Origin: Pseudomonas oryzihabitans
Lineage (GTDB): Bacteria > Pseudomonadota > Gammaproteobacteria > Pseudomonadales > Pseudomonadaceae
Direction of reading: 5' to 3'
DNA length: 64,000 nucleotides
Assembly: GCF_001518815.1 (NCBI RefSeq)
Contig: NZ_CP013987.1
Location: 1,157,001-1,221,000 of the forward strand
Below, piece by piece: positions 40,913 to 51,998 of this stretch. Numbering within the stretch: position 1 is the first letter of the stretch; every line of letters begins with the position of its first letter. A program made the position numbers and the translations under genes. The notes under the pieces were generated by a model. The model was not told the DNA's origin. It saw only the letters and a program-made list of their open reading frames with translations, and ran no database searches.

Positions 40913-42076
40913 ATGTCCATCAAGGTCGAAGATTACTATTCTCGCGAAACCTTCCAGAAGATGAAGGCCTTCGCCGACCAGCATGAAACCCCCTTCGTCG
41001 TCATCGACACCGCCACCATCGCGCGGGCCTATGACGATCTCGTTGGCAACTTCCCGTTCGCCAAGATCTACTACGCGGTCAAGGCCAACCCGGCCATCGA
41101 GATCACCGAGCTACTGCGTGACAAGGGCTCCAACTTCGACATCGCCTCCATCTACGAGCTGGACAAGGTGCTGTCCACTGGTGTCGGTCCGGAGCGCATC
41201 AGCTACGGCAACACCATCAAGAAATCCAAGGACATCCGCTACTTCTACGAGAAGGGCGTGCGCATGTTCGCCACCGACTCCGAGGCCGACCTGCGCAACA
41301 TCGCCAAGGCCGCTCCGGGCTCGCGCATCTATGTGCGGATCCTCACCGAAGGCTCCAACTCGGCCGACTGGCCGCTGTCGCGCAAGTTCGGCTGCCAGCC
41401 CGACATGGCCCTGGACCTGCTGATCCTGGCCCGCCAGCTGGGCCTGGAGCCCTATGGCATCTCCTTCCATGTCGGCAGCCAGCAGCGCGACATCGATGTC
41501 TGGGACGCCGCCATCGCCAAGGTCAAGGTGATCTTCGAGCGCCTCAAGGAAGAAGACGGCATCACCCTGAAGATGATCAACATGGGGGGTGGCTTCCCGG
41601 CCAACTACATCCATCGCACCAACAGCCTGGAGACCTATGCCGAGGAAATCATCCGCTTCCTCAAGGAAGATTTCGGCGACGAGCTGCCGGAAATCATCCT
41701 GGAGCCGGGCCGTTCGCTGATTTCCAATGCCGGTATCCTGGTCAGCGAAGTAGTGCTGGTGGCGCGCAAGTCGCGTACCGCCGTGGAGCGCTGGGTCTAT
41801 ACCGACGTCGGCAAGTTCTCCGGCCTGATCGAAACCATGGACGAGTCCATCAAGTTCCCGATCTGGACCGAGAAGAAGGGCGAGATGGAAGAGGTGGTGA
41901 TCGCCGGCCCGACCTGCGACAGCGCCGACATCATGTACGAGCACTACAAGTACGGCCTGCCGTTGAACCTGGCCAGTGGCGACCGCCTGTACTGGCTGTC
42001 TACCGGTGCCTACACCACCAGCTACAGCGCGGTGGAATTCAACGGTTTCCCGCCGCTGAAGGCCTTCTACCTCTAA
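40913..42076 (+). CDS. speC: Ornithine decarboxylase, PLP type (fold III)
   Basis: Makes putrescine from ornithine (some homologues also accept lysine). The 387-residue alanine-racemase-fold protein has the PLP lysine K57 in YYAVKANP, the glycine-rich phosphate loop MGGGFPANY, EPGRSL, and the active-site cysteine C335 in GPTCDSAD. The ATG at 40913 (MSIKVEDYYSRETF) is preferred; the frame upstream to 40817 has no conserved character. This short type is the one found in Pseudomonas, unlike the 700-residue E. coli SpeC. Confidence 0.93.
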   Translation: MSIKVEDYYSRETFQKMKAFADQHETPFVVIDTATIARAYDDLVGNFPFAKIYYAVKANPAIEITELLRDKGSNFDIASIYELDKVLSTGVGPERISYGNTIKKSKDIRYFYEKGVRMFATDSEADLRNIAKAAPGSRIYVRILTEGSNSADWPLSRKFGCQPDMALDLLILARQLGLEPYGISFHVGSQQRDIDVWDAAIAKVKVIFERLKEEDGITLKMINMGGGFPANYIHRTNSLETYAEEIIRFLKEDFGDELPEIILEPGRSLISNAGILVSEVVLVARKSRTAVERWVYTDVGKFSGLIETMDESIKFPIWTEKKGEMEEVVIAGPTCDSADIMYEHYKYGLPLNLASGDRLYWLSTGAYTTSYSAVEFNGFPPLKAFYL

Positions 42077-42096
42077 CGCCTTCCTGCGTTGATCGA

Positions 42097-42127
42097 GCCC
42101 GTGTCCCGCAAAGGACGCGGGCTTTTT
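42097..42127 (+). terminator. Intrinsic terminator after speC
   Basis: GCCCGTGTCC (42097-42106) pairs with GGACGCGGGC (42113-42122), one G-T pair included, around a 6-base loop, followed by five T. It isolates speC from the iron-uptake operon. Confidence 0.85.
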
Positions 42128-42193
42128 CATGCCTGTCGATAAGGGATTTGTCAGGCTTTTTGTAAGTTGTTAAGAATAGTTTACATTCGCTAT

Positions 42194-42212
42194 GGATTTG
42201 ATAATCGTTTGC
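42194..42212 (+). promoter_or_regulatory. Probable Fur box upstream of piuA
   Basis: GGATTTGATAATCGTTTGC matches the 19-bp Fur consensus at 12 positions, including the unbroken core TGATAATC. It lies in an AT-rich stretch 45 bp before the piuA ATG, where a Fur repressor would block transcription in iron-replete cells. Supported by the downstream genes, all of iron-uptake type. Confidence 0.65.
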
Positions 42213-42256
42213 AAATAGAATCGCGCCGCATTCAAGAAAGGAGGCGGCTCGTCATC

Positions 42257-44473
42257 ATGTCCAAGGAAATGTCCTCGCTGTCCCAGCGTCGTTTGCTGGT
42301 TTCTACGTTCAGTGTCGCTGTTGCCTCGTTGTCTCTGGGAGCCCAGGCCGAAGAGGCCAGAGAGCCGGTGACCCGGTTGGAAAGTCTGACTATCGAAGGT
42401 CAGGCGCAGCAGGAAGGCTTCAAGGCCGAGCAATCCGCCTCGCGCAAGTACACCGCTCCCTTGCTGGATACCCCGCAGACCGTCACCGTGGTGCCGACGC
42501 AGGTGATCCAGGATCAGCAGGCACTGAGTCTGAGATCGGTGCTGTCCAACGTCTCCGGTATCACCTTCAACGCCGGTGAGGGCGGTGGCGGCTCCGGCGA
42601 CAGCATCAACATCCGTGGCTTCAGCGCCAACTCGAACATCCAGATCGATGGCCTGCGCGACAGCACCCAGACCAACCGTACCGACACCTTCAACCTGGAA
42701 TCGGTCGAGGTCATCAAGGGCCCCAACTCGGTGTTCGGCGGCGCCGGCACCACGGGTGGCTCCATCAACCTGATCAGCAAGAAGCCCCAGGAGCGCCAGT
42801 TCACCCGCATCGGCGCAGGCCTGGGCACCGACAGCTATCGCCGCCTGACCCTGGACACCAACCAGCCGCTGCAAGGCGTAGGTAACGACAGTGCCTTCCG
42901 CCTGAACCTGATGGCCCACGAGAACGACGTGCCCGGCCGCGACCAGATCGACCGCGAGCGCTGGGGCATCGCGCCGTCGCTGGCCCTGGGCCTGTCGGAC
43001 GACACCCGCCTGACCCTGAGTTACTTCCACCAGACCGACAACAACCAGCCCGACTACGGGGTGCCGGCGCTCAACGGCAAGCGTTTGGGCGGGGTGGATC
43101 GCGACGCCTACTTCGGCTTCAGGAACATCGACAAGGAAGACATCAACAACAATGTCTTCACCGTGGAGCTGGAGCACCGCTTCAACGACAACCTGAGCCT
43201 GCAGAACCTGACCCGCTACAGCCGCATCGAGCGCGACACGGTGATCTCGGCATCCCACGTCAACCTGGGCGGCGTGGCCGCGGGCCGCTATCGCCCGGCT
43301 GGTCCCCAGGGCTATGGCCGCGACGTGACTTCGGAGATGTGGATCAACCAGACCAACCTGAGCGGCGATTTCGACACCTTCGGCCTGGGCCATTCCTTCG
43401 TGCTGGGCGCCGAATTCTCCCGCGAGGACTACGACCGCGATACCTACAGCTATGGCCTGACCTTCCCGGCCGCCGGCTACTCCCTGGCTGCACCGCCGGA
43501 GCGCTATGACGGGGCGACCAACAAGCAGACCTCGGCCATTGCCAACAATGTCCTGACCGACAAGGCGCTCTATGCCTTCGACACCATCGCCCTGAGTCAG
43601 TACTGGGATTTGAACCTGGGTCTGCGTTACGACTGGTTCGACGGCGACAGCGACACCACCCCGGTCGCCAACGGTGTGCGCGGCGCCAAGACTCACCTGA
43701 GTTCCGATGATGCCAAGCTGAGCGGGCGCGCTGGCCTGGTGTTCAAGCCGGCACCGAACGGTCGGGTCTATGTCGCCTATGGCACCTCCTTCAACCCCTC
43801 GGCGGAAAGCCTGACCTCCACCGGCGGCGGGCTGAGCGCGGCCAACCAGGATCTGGGGCCGGAAAAGAACAAGACCTGGGAACTGGGCACCAAGTGGGAA
43901 TTCCTCGACAAGCGCCTGGAGCTGGACGGCGCCCTGTTCCGCGTCGAGAAGAGCAACGCTCGGGAAACCCTGGTGGACGGCAGCACCGCGCTGGCCGGCG
44001 AGCAGCGCGTGCAGGGCATCGAGCTGGGTGCCACTGGGCGTCTCACCCCGCAGTGGAACGTCTACGCCAACTTCACCTTCCTCGACAGCGAGACGCTCAA
44101 GGCCGCCGATACCTTGGATGGACGCAATCGAGAGGGGCAGGCGCTGGCCAACACCCCGCCGCGCTCGCTCAATCTCTGGACCACCTACGAGCTGCCGGCT
44201 GGCTGGCGGGTGGGCTATGGTGCGCGCTATGTCAGCGAGCGCAACGTCACCTCCAGCAACGACGGCGCCAAGCTCGACGCCTACTGGCTGCACAACGCCA
44301 TGGTCGGCTACCGCGTCAACCGCAACGTCGACCTGCAGCTCAACGTCAACAACGTCTTCGACAAGGACTATGTGGAGCGGGTGCGCTCGCAGCTCGGCGC
44401 CACCACGCGGTCCTCGGCCATCGAATATGGCGATGCCCGTTCCGCCATCCTGACCGCGACCTACAGCTTCTAA
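42257..44473 (+). CDS. piuA: TonB-dependent siderophore receptor PiuA-like
   Basis: Outer-membrane receptor for ferric catecholate-type siderophores; P. aeruginosa PiuA is also the entry route for siderophore-cephalosporins. The 738-residue protein has a signal peptide (ending SLGAQA), a TonB-box-like segment (ESLTIEG), a plug domain ([35 protein letters not shown]), and a 22-strand-type barrel ending in YSF. The ATG at 42257 follows an AGGAGG site by 12 bases. It heads an operon with piuC and the reductase. Confidence 0.93.
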   Translation: MSKEMSSLSQRRLLVSTFSVAVASLSLGAQAEEAREPVTRLESLTIEGQAQQEGFKAEQSASRKYTAPLLDTPQTVTVVPTQVIQDQQALSLRSVLSNVSGITFNAGEGGGGSGDSINIRGFSANSNIQIDGLRDSTQTNRTDTFNLESVEVIKGPNSVFGGAGTTGGSINLISKKPQERQFTRIGAGLGTDSYRRLTLDTNQPLQGVGNDSAFRLNLMAHENDVPGRDQIDRERWGIAPSLALGLSDDTRLTLSYFHQTDNNQPDYGVPALNGKRLGGVDRDAYFGFRNIDKEDINNNVFTVELEHRFNDNLSLQNLTRYSRIERDTVISASHVNLGGVAAGRYRPAGPQGYGRDVTSEMWINQTNLSGDFDTFGLGHSFVLGAEFSREDYDRDTYSYGLTFPAAGYSLAAPPERYDGATNKQTSAIANNVLTDKALYAFDTIALSQYWDLNLGLRYDWFDGDSDTTPVANGVRGAKTHLSSDDAKLSGRAGLVFKPAPNGRVYVAYGTSFNPSAESLTSTGGGLSAANQDLGPEKNKTWELGTKWEFLDKRLELDGALFRVEKSNARETLVDGSTALAGEQRVQGIELGATGRLTPQWNVYANFTFLDSETLKAADTLDGRNREGQALANTPPRSLNLWTTYELPAGWRVGYGARYVSERNVTSSNDGAKLDAYWLHNAMVGYRVNRNVDLQLNVNNVFDKDYVERVRSQLGATTRSSAIEYGDARSAILTATYSF

Positions 44474-44494
44474 GGTCGAACGCAAAACACCGAG

Positions 44495-44517
44495 GCCCTG
44501 CGCGCGCGCAGGGCTTT
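44495..44517 (+). terminator. Weak hairpin between piuA and piuC
   Basis: GCCCTGCG (44495-44502) pairs with CGCAGGGC (44507-44514), followed by only three T. It could lower transcription of the downstream genes relative to the receptor rather than end it. Confidence 0.5.
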
Positions 44518-44537
44518 CGGCGTTAGAGGGGATTGCC

Positions 44538-45221
44538 ATGATGATCAGCGTTCCGGGCGTGCTGACGCCCGACCAGGTAAGGGACTGCCGCCAGCGGCTG
44601 GAGGCCGCGGCCTGGGCCGACGGCAAGCACACCGCCGGCTTCCAGTCGGCCATGGCCAAGGACAACCTGCAATTGCCGGCGGACGCGCCGGCGGCGCGCG
44701 CGGTGGGCGAGCTGATCCAGCAGGCGCTGGCGCGGCATCCGCTGTTCGTTGCCGCCGCGCTACCGGCACGAGTCTTTCCGCCACTGTTCAATCTCTACCA
44801 GGGCGGCCAGTCCTTCGGCCTGCACGTGGACAACGCCCTGCGCCCCTTACCGGATGGCAGCGGCTATCTGCGCACCGACCTGTCGGCCACCCTGTTCCTG
44901 TGCGAGCCGGACGAGTACGACGGTGGCGAACTGGTGGTGGAGGACACCTATGGCGCCCACAGCGTCAAGCTGGCGGCTGGCGATCTGATCCTCTATCCGG
45001 CCAGCAGCCTGCATCGGGTGCTGCCGGTCACCCGTGGCATGCGGCTGTGTTCCTTCTTCTGGATCCAGAGCCTGGTGCGCGATGCCGGCCAGCGCAGCCA
45101 GCTGTTCGAACTCGACCAAGGCATCCAGCGGGCCGCCGCCGAGCTGGGGCAGGGCCATGAGGCCTGCCTGCAGCTGACCGGCGTCTATCACAACCTCCTG
45201 CGACAATGGGCCCAGCCCTGA
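44538..45221 (+). CDS. piuC: PKHD-type Fe(II)/2-oxoglutarate hydroxylase PiuC
   Basis: Cytoplasmic 2OG-Fe(II) dioxygenase of the PiuC/YbiX family, always linked to TonB receptors; its substrate is unknown. In 227 residues the iron ligands are H96 and D98 (GLHVDNALR) and H159 (SSLHRVLPV), and the 2-oxoglutarate arginine is about R169 ([11 protein letters not shown]). The last 16 bases overlap the next gene. Changes in piuA or piuC are known to alter cefiderocol susceptibility in P. aeruginosa. Confidence 0.94.
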   Translation: MMISVPGVLTPDQVRDCRQRLEAAAWADGKHTAGFQSAMAKDNLQLPADAPAARAVGELIQQALARHPLFVAAALPARVFPPLFNLYQGGQSFGLHVDNALRPLPDGSGYLRTDLSATLFLCEPDEYDGGELVVEDTYGAHSVKLAAGDLILYPASSLHRVLPVTRGMRLCSFFWIQSLVRDAGQRSQLFELDQGIQRAAAELGQGHEACLQLTGVYHNLLRQWAQP

Positions 45222-47710
45222 TTCGCAGGGGCCTCTTCCAGCTGCACAGCCTGCTTGGGCTAGCGGCTGGCCTGGTACTAGTGGTGCTAGGGGTGACGGG
45301 TGCGCTCTACAGCTTTCAGCTGGAATTGCTGGAGCTGCTCAATCCGCCGCCAAGCGCCGCGACTGCGGACCGGCGTCCGCTGACGCTGCCGGAGGTGCGG
45401 CAGCGCCTCGTTCCTCCGGGCCGGGAGTTGAGCTTCGTCTCCAGCATGGCGGGGGAGGGCTATGGCCTGCTCGGCCTGGCACCGGCCAGTGGTCAAGGCC
45501 GTGGTGAGGTGCAGCTGTTCGATCGCTACACGGGCGAGGTGCTGAGTTCGCCTCGCGGCCAGGCGTTCTTTCGCCTGGTCCTGGACCTGCACCGCTCCCT
45601 GGCCCTGGGGCCGGTGGGCAAGGCCCTGACCGGCGCGGCCACCCTGATCCTGCTGGTGCTCTGTCTGTCCGGGCTGTACCTGCGCTGGCCGCGTCACGTA
45701 CGCCGCTGGCGCACCTGGCTGACCCTGGACTGGGCGCGCCGTGGGCGCAGTTTCCATTGGGACCTGCACGCCGTGGCGGGCACCTGGTGCCTGCTGCTCT
45801 ATCTGCTGGCGGCCCTGACCGGTCTCTATTGGTCCTATGACTGGTACCGCGAGGCCAGCGAGCGCCTGCTCGGCGCCGCCCCGGAGCCCCAGACCACGGG
45901 GGTGGTCGCGCGCCAGGAGGTGGATCTGGACGCGCTCTGGCAGAGCTTCCGCGCAGAGACCGGCGGACGCGTGGAGGGCTACGGCCTGCTGCTGCCCAAT
46001 CCGGCGCGCAAGGTCAGTCATCCGACGCTCTGGTACCTGCCCGACGATGCCGAGCACATCCGCGCGCTCAATCGCCTCGTCTTCGACGGCCAGGGGCGGG
46101 TGCTCGATCATCGTCGTTACCGCGAGCAGCCGCTGGGTGCCCGGCTGTTGCTCAGCGTCTATGCCCTGCATTCGGGGGAGTACTTCGGCCTGGCGGGACG
46201 GATCGCCCTGCTGCTCGCCAGCCTCGCCATGCCGCTGTTCATGGTGACCGGACTCTGGCTCTATCTGGATCGCCGGCGCAAACGCCGCCAGGCGCGCCAG
46301 GCGCAGAGCGGGCTCACACCGGCCGCGGCAGGGAGCGCCGACTGGCTGATCGGCTATGCCAGCCAGAGTGGCCAGGGCGAGGCGCTGGCCTGGCAAGCCG
46401 CCGGCCAGCTGCAGGCGGCGGGGCTGAGCGCCGAGGTGGTCGCGCTCGGGCGTCTCTCGGTGGAGCGGCTGCAGCAGGCCACCCGGGCGCTGTTCGTCGT
46501 CGCCACCCACGGCGACGGCGAGGCCCCGGATGCCGCGCGCGGCTTCGAGCGGCGGATGCTGACCCAGGCGGCAACGCTGCCAAGCCTGAGCTATGGGGTG
46601 CTGGCCCTGGGCGACCGGCGCTATCCGGCCTACTGCGCCTTCGCCCAACGGCTGGACGCCTGGCTGGATGGACAGGGCGCCCGGTCACTGTTCGCTCCGG
46701 TGGAGGTGGACAATGGCGACCCCCTGGCGCTTGCGGTCTGGCAGGGTCAGTTGCAGGCCCTGGGCGCCGCGCGTATCGAACCATCGCCCGAGCGTCCGTT
46801 GCAGTCCTGGCAGCTGGCGTCGGTGCAGCGGCTCAATGCCGGCAGCCCCGGCGGCCCTGCTTTCGAGCTGCAGCTGCGGCCACTGCCTGGAAGCCACTGG
46901 GCACCAGGTGACCTCCTGGAGATCGCGCCACGCCAGCGCGCCGAGCGCGTGGCAGCCTGGCTGCAGCCCCTGGGCCTGGCCGCTGACAGCAGGGTCGAGA
47001 TCGGCGGTGTGACGCTCAAGCTGGCGACGGCCCTGGAAACCCGTCTGCTGCCGGAAGACCAGACTGCGCTGCGGGGCCTGGACGCCCAGGCGCTGGTCGA
47101 CGCCCTGGTGCCGCTCGCCGTACGCCAGTACTCCATCGCCTCGCTGCCCGGCGAAGGCGCCCTGCGACTGCTGGTGCGCCAGGAGCGCAAGGCGGATGGT
47201 CGCCTGGGTATCGCCTCCGGCTGGTTGACCACGGCGCTACGGCCCGGTGACCAGGTGCAGGCGCGGCTACGCACCCATCCCGGCTTCCGGCCACCACTGG
47301 ACGAGCGCCCGCTGATCCTGATCGCCGCCGGGACCGGTCTTGCCGGGGTACGGTCCCTGCTGGCCGCACGCATCGCCGCCGGGCACAGACGCAACTGGCT
47401 GCTGTTCGGCGAACGCACGGCGGCGCACGATGATTTCTACGGTACTCAGTTGCAGGCCTGGCAGGCCCAAGGCGGGCTGGCCCGGTTGGACCGGGTGTTC
47501 TCGCGCGAGGGCGATGGCTATGTGCAGGGGCGGCTGGAGGCGCAGCGCGACCTCTTGTTCGACTGGCTGGCGGCCGATGCCGTGATCATGGTCTGCGGCA
47601 GCCTGCAGGGCCTGGGGCGCGGTGTCCAGGCCACCCTGCAGGCGTTGCTCGGCGAGGCCGAGGTGCAACGGTTGCTGGATGAAAACCGCTACCGTCGCGA
47701 CCTCTATTAG
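45206..47710 (+). CDS. PepSY/flavodoxin/FNR fusion membrane reductase (PiuB-like)
   Basis: 834 residues in three parts. Residues 1-370 form a PepSY-type membrane region with four helices and HRSLALG and [11 protein letters not shown] histidine motifs that may bind haem. Residues about 385-520 are a flavodoxin ([26 protein letters not shown]). The remainder is a sulfite-reductase-like FAD/NADPH domain ([37 protein letters not shown]). It probably moves electrons from NADPH across the inner membrane to reduce ferric iron or siderophore taken in by PiuA. It overlaps piuC by 16 bases. Confidence 0.9.
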   Translation: MGPALIRRGLFQLHSLLGLAAGLVLVVLGVTGALYSFQLELLELLNPPPSAATADRRPLTLPEVRQRLVPPGRELSFVSSMAGEGYGLLGLAPASGQGRGEVQLFDRYTGEVLSSPRGQAFFRLVLDLHRSLALGPVGKALTGAATLILLVLCLSGLYLRWPRHVRRWRTWLTLDWARRGRSFHWDLHAVAGTWCLLLYLLAALTGLYWSYDWYREASERLLGAAPEPQTTGVVARQEVDLDALWQSFRAETGGRVEGYGLLLPNPARKVSHPTLWYLPDDAEHIRALNRLVFDGQGRVLDHRRYREQPLGARLLLSVYALHSGEYFGLAGRIALLLASLAMPLFMVTGLWLYLDRRRKRRQARQAQSGLTPAAAGSADWLIGYASQSGQGEALAWQAAGQLQAAGLSAEVVALGRLSVERLQQATRALFVVATHGDGEAPDAARGFERRMLTQAATLPSLSYGVLALGDRRYPAYCAFAQRLDAWLDGQGARSLFAPVEVDNGDPLALAVWQGQLQALGAARIEPSPERPLQSWQLASVQRLNAGSPGGPAFELQLRPLPGSHWAPGDLLEIAPRQRAERVAAWLQPLGLAADSRVEIGGVTLKLATALETRLLPEDQTALRGLDAQALVDALVPLAVRQYSIASLPGEGALRLLVRQERKADGRLGIASGWLTTALRPGDQVQARLRTHPGFRPPLDERPLILIAAGTGLAGVRSLLAARIAAGHRRNWLLFGERTAAHDDFYGTQLQAWQAQGGLARLDRVFSREGDGYVQGRLEAQRDLLFDWLAADAVIMVCGSLQGLGRGVQATLQALLGEAEVQRLLDENRYRRDLY

Positions 47711-47712
47711 CG

Positions 47713-48156
47713 CTAGGCGCGGGTGATGCACCAGACGCCGGCGCCGATCAGCACCACGCCGGCCAGCTTGCCGAGGGTAACCGGATCCTGGCGAAAGCCG
47801 GCCCAGCCAAAGTGATCCAGGCTCAGCGACATGGCCAGTTGGCCGGCGATCACCAGCGCCATGAACAGGGTGGCGCCGATGCGCGGACCGGCGAAGGCTG
47901 CCATGGCGATAAAGAACATGCCCAGCAGCCCGCCACACCAGTGCCACCAGTGCAGCTCGCGCAACGCGCCCAGGGTAGGGACGCCGCGCTGCCAGAGGGT
48001 CAGGCCCAGCAGGGCGAGCAGGCCGACCAGGAAGGAAATGGACGCCGCGGCGAAAACGCTGGACAGCTGGCGAGCCAGTTGACCGTTGATGCCGGCTTGC
48101 AACGGCAGGCAGGCGCCGGCGATGAAGGGCAGGACGAGTAGCCACCAGACGGGCAT
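47713..48156 (-). CDS. DMT-superfamily membrane protein (YdcZ/DUF606)
   Basis: 147 residues with five predicted membrane helices and the YdcZ pattern PLQAGINGQLAR near residue 20 and GATLFMALVIAGQL in the middle. Members are half-size transporters of the drug/metabolite superfamily; no substrate is known. I took the ATG at 48156 (MPVWWLLVLPF), which opens directly with the first helix. Its end converges on the reductase gene, two bases away. Confidence 0.88.
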   Translation of the reverse strand: MPVWWLLVLPFIAGACLPLQAGINGQLARQLSSVFAAASISFLVGLLALLGLTLWQRGVPTLGALRELHWWHWCGGLLGMFFIAMAAFAGPRIGATLFMALVIAGQLAMSLSLDHFGWAGFRQDPVTLGKLAGVVLIGAGVWCITRA

Positions 48157-48360
48157 CGACAGGACTCCAGGCAGAAAGGGGCCGCGCAGTATGCCGCAGG
48201 GGATGGCGAAGCGGTCGAACCGGCGACTCGCGGTTGGGCTGCTGCTCCCTGGGAGCCCTCGCCATGGCACCACGGGTGAACAGGGCGACCTGCCTGGCCG
48301 GCCCGGGAAAGCCTGGGCCCAGCGGCTGTGGCTATCCCGTTGGATGACGCAAGCGCAGGG

Positions 48361-49224
48361 CTAGAAGCCGTCGATGGGAATCTTCAGGTAGCGTCGACCG
48401 TTGGCCTCGGCCGGCGGCAGGGTACCGGCGCGGATGTTCACCTGGATCGCCGGCAGGATCAGGGTCGGCATGGACAGGGTGGCGTCGCGGCGGGTGCGCA
48501 GGGCGACGAAGGCGTCTTCGTCCACGCCATCGCGAACGTGGACATTGAGGGCACGCTCTTCGCCCACGGTGGTCTCGTGACGCGCTTCGCGGCCCGCTGG
48601 CGGATAGTCGTGGCACAGGTAGAGGCGGGTGGCTTCCGGCAGGGTCAGCAGGCGGCGGATCGAGCGATAGAGATCACGAGCACTGCCACCGGGAAAGTCG
48701 CAACGGGCCGAGCCGACATCGGGCATGAACAGGGTGTCGCCGACGAAGACGTGCTCTTCTTCCACCTGATAGGCCATGTCGGCCGGGGTGTGGCCGGGCA
48801 CATGCAGGGCGCGAGCGCTGAGGGCACCGATGTGGAAGACCTCGTCGGGCTGGAACAGGTGATCGAACTGGGAGCCGTCTAGGCGAAACTCCGGCTCCAG
48901 GTTGAAGACGTCCTTGAAGGCGCCCTGGACGCGGCGGATGCCTTCGCCGATGGCGATGCGGCCGCCCAGCTGCCGGCGCAGATAGGGCGCGGCGGAAAGA
49001 TGGTCGGCGTGGGCGTGGGTTTCCAGCAGCCACTCCACCGTCAGCCCCTGGTCGCGCACGAAGCGAGCGACGCGATCCGCCGAGAGGGTGGCGGTGCGGC
49101 CCGAATGCGGATCGTAGTCCAGCACCGAGTCGACGATGGCGCAGCGACTGCCGGGCGCCTCGTAGATCACATAGGTGAAGGTGGACGTGGTGGCGTCGAA
49201 GAAGGGTTCGATGCGCGGAGTCAT
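48361..49224 (-). CDS. Metallo-beta-lactamase-fold hydrolase, persulfide dioxygenase-like (Blh)
   Basis: 287 residues of the ETHE1/Blh group. Metal ligands are visible in THAHADHLSA (HxHxDH), HVPGHTPADM, GDTLFMPDVG and LCHDYPPAG. The tail with GREARHETTVGEERALN is typical of the Blh/persulfide dioxygenase branch, which oxidises glutathione persulfide in sulfide detoxification. The ATG at 49224 was chosen from the family N-terminus (MTPRIEPFFDATT). No BigR-type regulator is next to it, so its sulfur role rests on sequence only. Confidence 0.88.
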   Translation of the reverse strand: MTPRIEPFFDATTSTFTYVIYEAPGSRCAIVDSVLDYDPHSGRTATLSADRVARFVRDQGLTVEWLLETHAHADHLSAAPYLRRQLGGRIAIGEGIRRVQGAFKDVFNLEPEFRLDGSQFDHLFQPDEVFHIGALSARALHVPGHTPADMAYQVEEEHVFVGDTLFMPDVGSARCDFPGGSARDLYRSIRRLLTLPEATRLYLCHDYPPAGREARHETTVGEERALNVHVRDGVDEDAFVALRTRRDATLSMPTLILPAIQVNIRAGTLPPAEANGRRYLKIPIDGF

Positions 49225-49422
49225 GACCGGGCCTCGTGAAGAGAAAGGACGTCCCACCTTAACACGGGGCCCTGCTGCCCCGTGGCGTGCCTCGTCGCCG
49301 CACCTGTTGCGACGGCATCGACCGCTGGTCGCCAGATGACGGAATTGCAACGGATGCAACAGGATGTTTCGACGCTGGCAGGTTAACGTTCGCCGGTCTC
49401 TAGTGCTGCGCCGAGGTCTAGC

Positions 49423-49803
49423 GTGTCTTCATCCGGTTCCTTGGCTAAGTCGGCAGGCAGGCCCCTGCGTTTCGCCCTGGTCGGTGCCGCCGCCACCCTG
49501 GTGCATATGGCTGTCGCTACCCTGCTGCTGGGTCTCTGCAGTTGGCCGGCCTATCCCGCCAATCTCGGCGCCTTCCTGGTCGCTTTCGGCGTGTCCTACC
49601 TGGGTCACCGGCATATCACCTTCGCCCGCGCTGGATCGCCTTGGCGCTTCCTGCTGGTCGCGCTCGCCGGCTTCGGTCTCAACAACCTGTTGCTGACCGG
49701 TTTGCTTGCCTGGGGCGTGCCGCCCCTCTATGCGCTGCTCGCCGCCACCGCGCTGGTGCCAGTGTTCAGCTATCTGCTGTCGTCCCTGTGGGTGTTCAGA
49801 TGA
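49423..49803 (+). CDS. gtrA: GtrA-family flippase-like membrane protein
   Basis: 126 residues, four membrane helices, GtrA family ([36 protein letters not shown]). GtrA proteins are thought to flip undecaprenyl-phosphate-linked sugars for surface polysaccharide glycosylation. GTG start at 49423, the only start before the first helix. Its stop overlaps the gtrB start (ATGA), so both are translated together. Confidence 0.88.
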   Translation: MSSSGSLAKSAGRPLRFALVGAAATLVHMAVATLLLGLCSWPAYPANLGAFLVAFGVSYLGHRHITFARAGSPWRFLLVALAGFGLNNLLLTGLLAWGVPPLYALLAATALVPVFSYLLSSLWVFR

Positions 49804-50741
49804 GTGATGCCGTAAAGCTGTCCCTTGTAGTGCCGGTGTTCAACGAAGAGTTGGCCATCGAACTCTTCTATCACGCGGTCTGCGCTCATCCGGAACTGAC
49901 CCGTCACGACCTGGAACTGCTGTTCGTCGACGATGGGAGCCGCGATGGCAGTGCGCGGGTGCTCGAACGCTTGCGTCAGTGGGATCCGCGAGTACTGGTG
50001 CTGCAGCTGTCGCGCAATTTCGGCAAGGAGGCCGCCCTGTTCGCGGGCATCGAGCATGCCAGCGGCGATGTGGTGGTACCTCTGGACGTCGACCTGCAGG
50101 ATCCCTTGGACGTCATTCCCCGGCTGCTTGAACAATGGCGCCAGGGCGCCGAGGTGGTGCTGGCCAAGCGCATCGACCGGCGCAGCGACAGTCCGCTCAA
50201 GCGGCTGACAGCCGAGGGCTTCTATCGCCTGCACAACCGCATCGCCCAGACGCCCATCGAGGAGAATGTCGGAGATTTCCGCCTGATGAGTCGCGAGGTG
50301 GTGGATGCCATCAGAGAACTGCCGGAGCGCAACCTGTTCATGAAGGGCATCCTCTCCTGGGTTGGTTTCGAAACCCGGGTGGTGGAGTACGAACGCGCCC
50401 CGCGCAGCGCCGGCAGCAGCAAATTCAATGGCTGGAAACTATGGAACCTGGCCCTGGAGGGCTTCACCTCCTTCAGCACCGTACCACTGCGCCTTTGGAC
50501 CTACCTCGGTGGTTTCGTTGCTCTGGTGTCCCTGGCCTATGCCGGCTATCTGATCTTCGAGAAGCTGGCCTTCGGCAATCGGGTACCGGGTTATCCCTCA
50601 CTGATGACCGCCATCCTCTTCTTCGGTGGCGTGCAGTTGATCGGCATCGGTGTGCTCGGCGAATACATCGGTCGCATCTACATCGAAACCAAGCGCCGGC
50701 CGCGCTATGTGCTCAAGCGCGGGGCGAGGCGCGACGCCTAG
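49800..50741 (+). CDS. gtrB: GtrB/DPM1-like polyprenyl-phosphate glycosyltransferase
   Basis: 313 residues. GT2 domain with [20 protein letters not shown] and the metal-binding DVDLQDP. Two C-terminal membrane helices carry the typical [22 protein letters not shown] ending. It should transfer a sugar (often glucose) from a nucleotide donor to undecaprenyl phosphate, for flipping by GtrA. No third gene (a GtrC-type transferase) is in the vicinity. The end overlaps the converging zapE stop by four bases. Confidence 0.92.
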   Translation: MSDAVKLSLVVPVFNEELAIELFYHAVCAHPELTRHDLELLFVDDGSRDGSARVLERLRQWDPRVLVLQLSRNFGKEAALFAGIEHASGDVVVPLDVDLQDPLDVIPRLLEQWRQGAEVVLAKRIDRRSDSPLKRLTAEGFYRLHNRIAQTPIEENVGDFRLMSREVVDAIRELPERNLFMKGILSWVGFETRVVEYERAPRSAGSSKFNGWKLWNLALEGFTSFSTVPLRLWTYLGGFVALVSLAYAGYLIFEKLAFGNRVPGYPSLMTAILFFGGVQLIGIGVLGEYIGRIYIETKRRPRYVLKRGARRDA

Positions 50742-51838
50742 TACCGCGCCTGCTGCATCTCCCTGAGCCGACTCAGGGTGCGGCGGAAGGGGAATTCCAG
50801 AAAGCCGCGGGTATACAGCTGCTCCAGGGGCACGGCGGCGTTCAGGTAGAGCGGGCAGCGGCGGTCGTAGGCTTCGTCGACCAGGGCGATGAAGCGGCGC
50901 ACGGCGTCGTCCTGGGGCGCCAGGCGCGGCAGTTCGCGGTCGCCGGCCAGCACGCGTTGCGCGCCGTCTTCGGTGCCGCGGGCGATACGGCCTGCGCGGG
51001 GATCACCGGACAGGCAAGGCACGCCGCCCAGCAGCAGGGCGGGGAAGCGGGTGCAGAGATCGATGTAGTCGGTGGTCGCCCAGGCGCCCTGGCAGAGGGT
51101 GGCGAAGTCCAGCCAGATCGCCCCGGGTGCACGCTGGATAACCGGCAACAGGCGCTCGCCGAGGGCGAGGGGCTCATCGGTCGCGGCTTGGCCGGCGGTG
51201 AGCTGGGCGAAGGTCGTGGCCAGCGCGGCGGGATCCTCTACCCAATAGCGTGGCTCGGGCTGGCCTTCATGCAGACGGTGGTCCTGGCCGCCGTCCATCT
51301 CCAGCACGTCCAGCTGCGCCTGGAGCGCGGCGATGGCCGGCAACAGGCGCTCGCGATTGAAGCCGTCGGCATAGAGCTGCTCCGGCGGCTGGTTGGAGGT
51401 GACCACCAGCACCAGGCCCTGGTCCAGCAGGGCGCGCAGCAGGCCGCCCACCAGGATGGCGTCGCCGATGTCGCTGACGAAGAGTTCGTCGAAGCACAGC
51501 ACCCGCACCTCGGCGGCCAGTTCCCGGGCCAGCACCTGCAGGGGATCGCGGGTGCCGGCCAGCTGGAACTGGCGCTGGTGCACCCAGCGCATGAAGTGGT
51601 GGAAATGCTGGCGGCGGGCGGGCACCGGCAGGCTGGCGTGGAACAGGTCCAGCAGCCAGGTCTTGCCGCGCCCGACCGGACCCCAGAGATAGAGACCGCG
51701 TGCCGGACGGCCGGCCAGCAGCGCCGCGTGGCAGGCTTCCAGCTGGCGCGCAGCGGCCTCCTGGGCGGCATCGGGCAGGCGGTCCCCCTGGGCCAGGGCA
51801 TGGCGGTAGGCGGCGAGGGGAGAGAGGGCGTTCGACAT
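50738..51838 (-). CDS. zapE: Cell-division ATPase ZapE (AFG1-like)
   Basis: 366-residue AAA+ ATPase that acts on the Z-ring during constriction. Walker A is GPVGRGKTW near residue 50, Walker B is [10 protein letters not shown], and the arginine-finger/sensor part has [13 protein letters not shown] and [11 protein letters not shown]. The ATG at 51838 ([12 protein letters not shown]) matches; the frame continues open upstream by chance. In many pseudomonads zapE sits elsewhere; here it lies between gtrB and an aminotransferase. Confidence 0.92.
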   Translation of the reverse strand: MSNALSPLAAYRHALAQGDRLPDAAQEAAARQLEACHAALLAGRPARGLYLWGPVGRGKTWLLDLFHASLPVPARRQHFHHFMRWVHQRQFQLAGTRDPLQVLARELAAEVRVLCFDELFVSDIGDAILVGGLLRALLDQGLVLVVTSNQPPEQLYADGFNRERLLPAIAALQAQLDVLEMDGGQDHRLHEGQPEPRYWVEDPAALATTFAQLTAGQAATDEPLALGERLLPVIQRAPGAIWLDFATLCQGAWATTDYIDLCTRFPALLLGGVPCLSGDPRAGRIARGTEDGAQRVLAGDRELPRLAPQDDAVRRFIALVDEAYDRRCPLYLNAAVPLEQLYTRGFLEFPFRRTLSRLREMQQARY

Positions 51839-51998
51839 GGTCGCCACTCTAGCGCCCGTGTAGTCAGCAGACCATGCCCCGGCGGAATGACATGAGTCCT
51901 TTATAGCGTTTGAAGGCCGGCCGCAGCGGTTCGATAGTGCGAGACGACCCTGCCGGACGCCGCCGGCACCCGCTTTCATCTCTGCCTGGAGCCCTGTC

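Noticed and set aside
42170-44791. An 873-codon open frame antisense to piuA
   Set aside because: Low-complexity Ala/Gly/Val-rich translation typical of a shadow frame; the TonB receptor on the plus strand explains the region.
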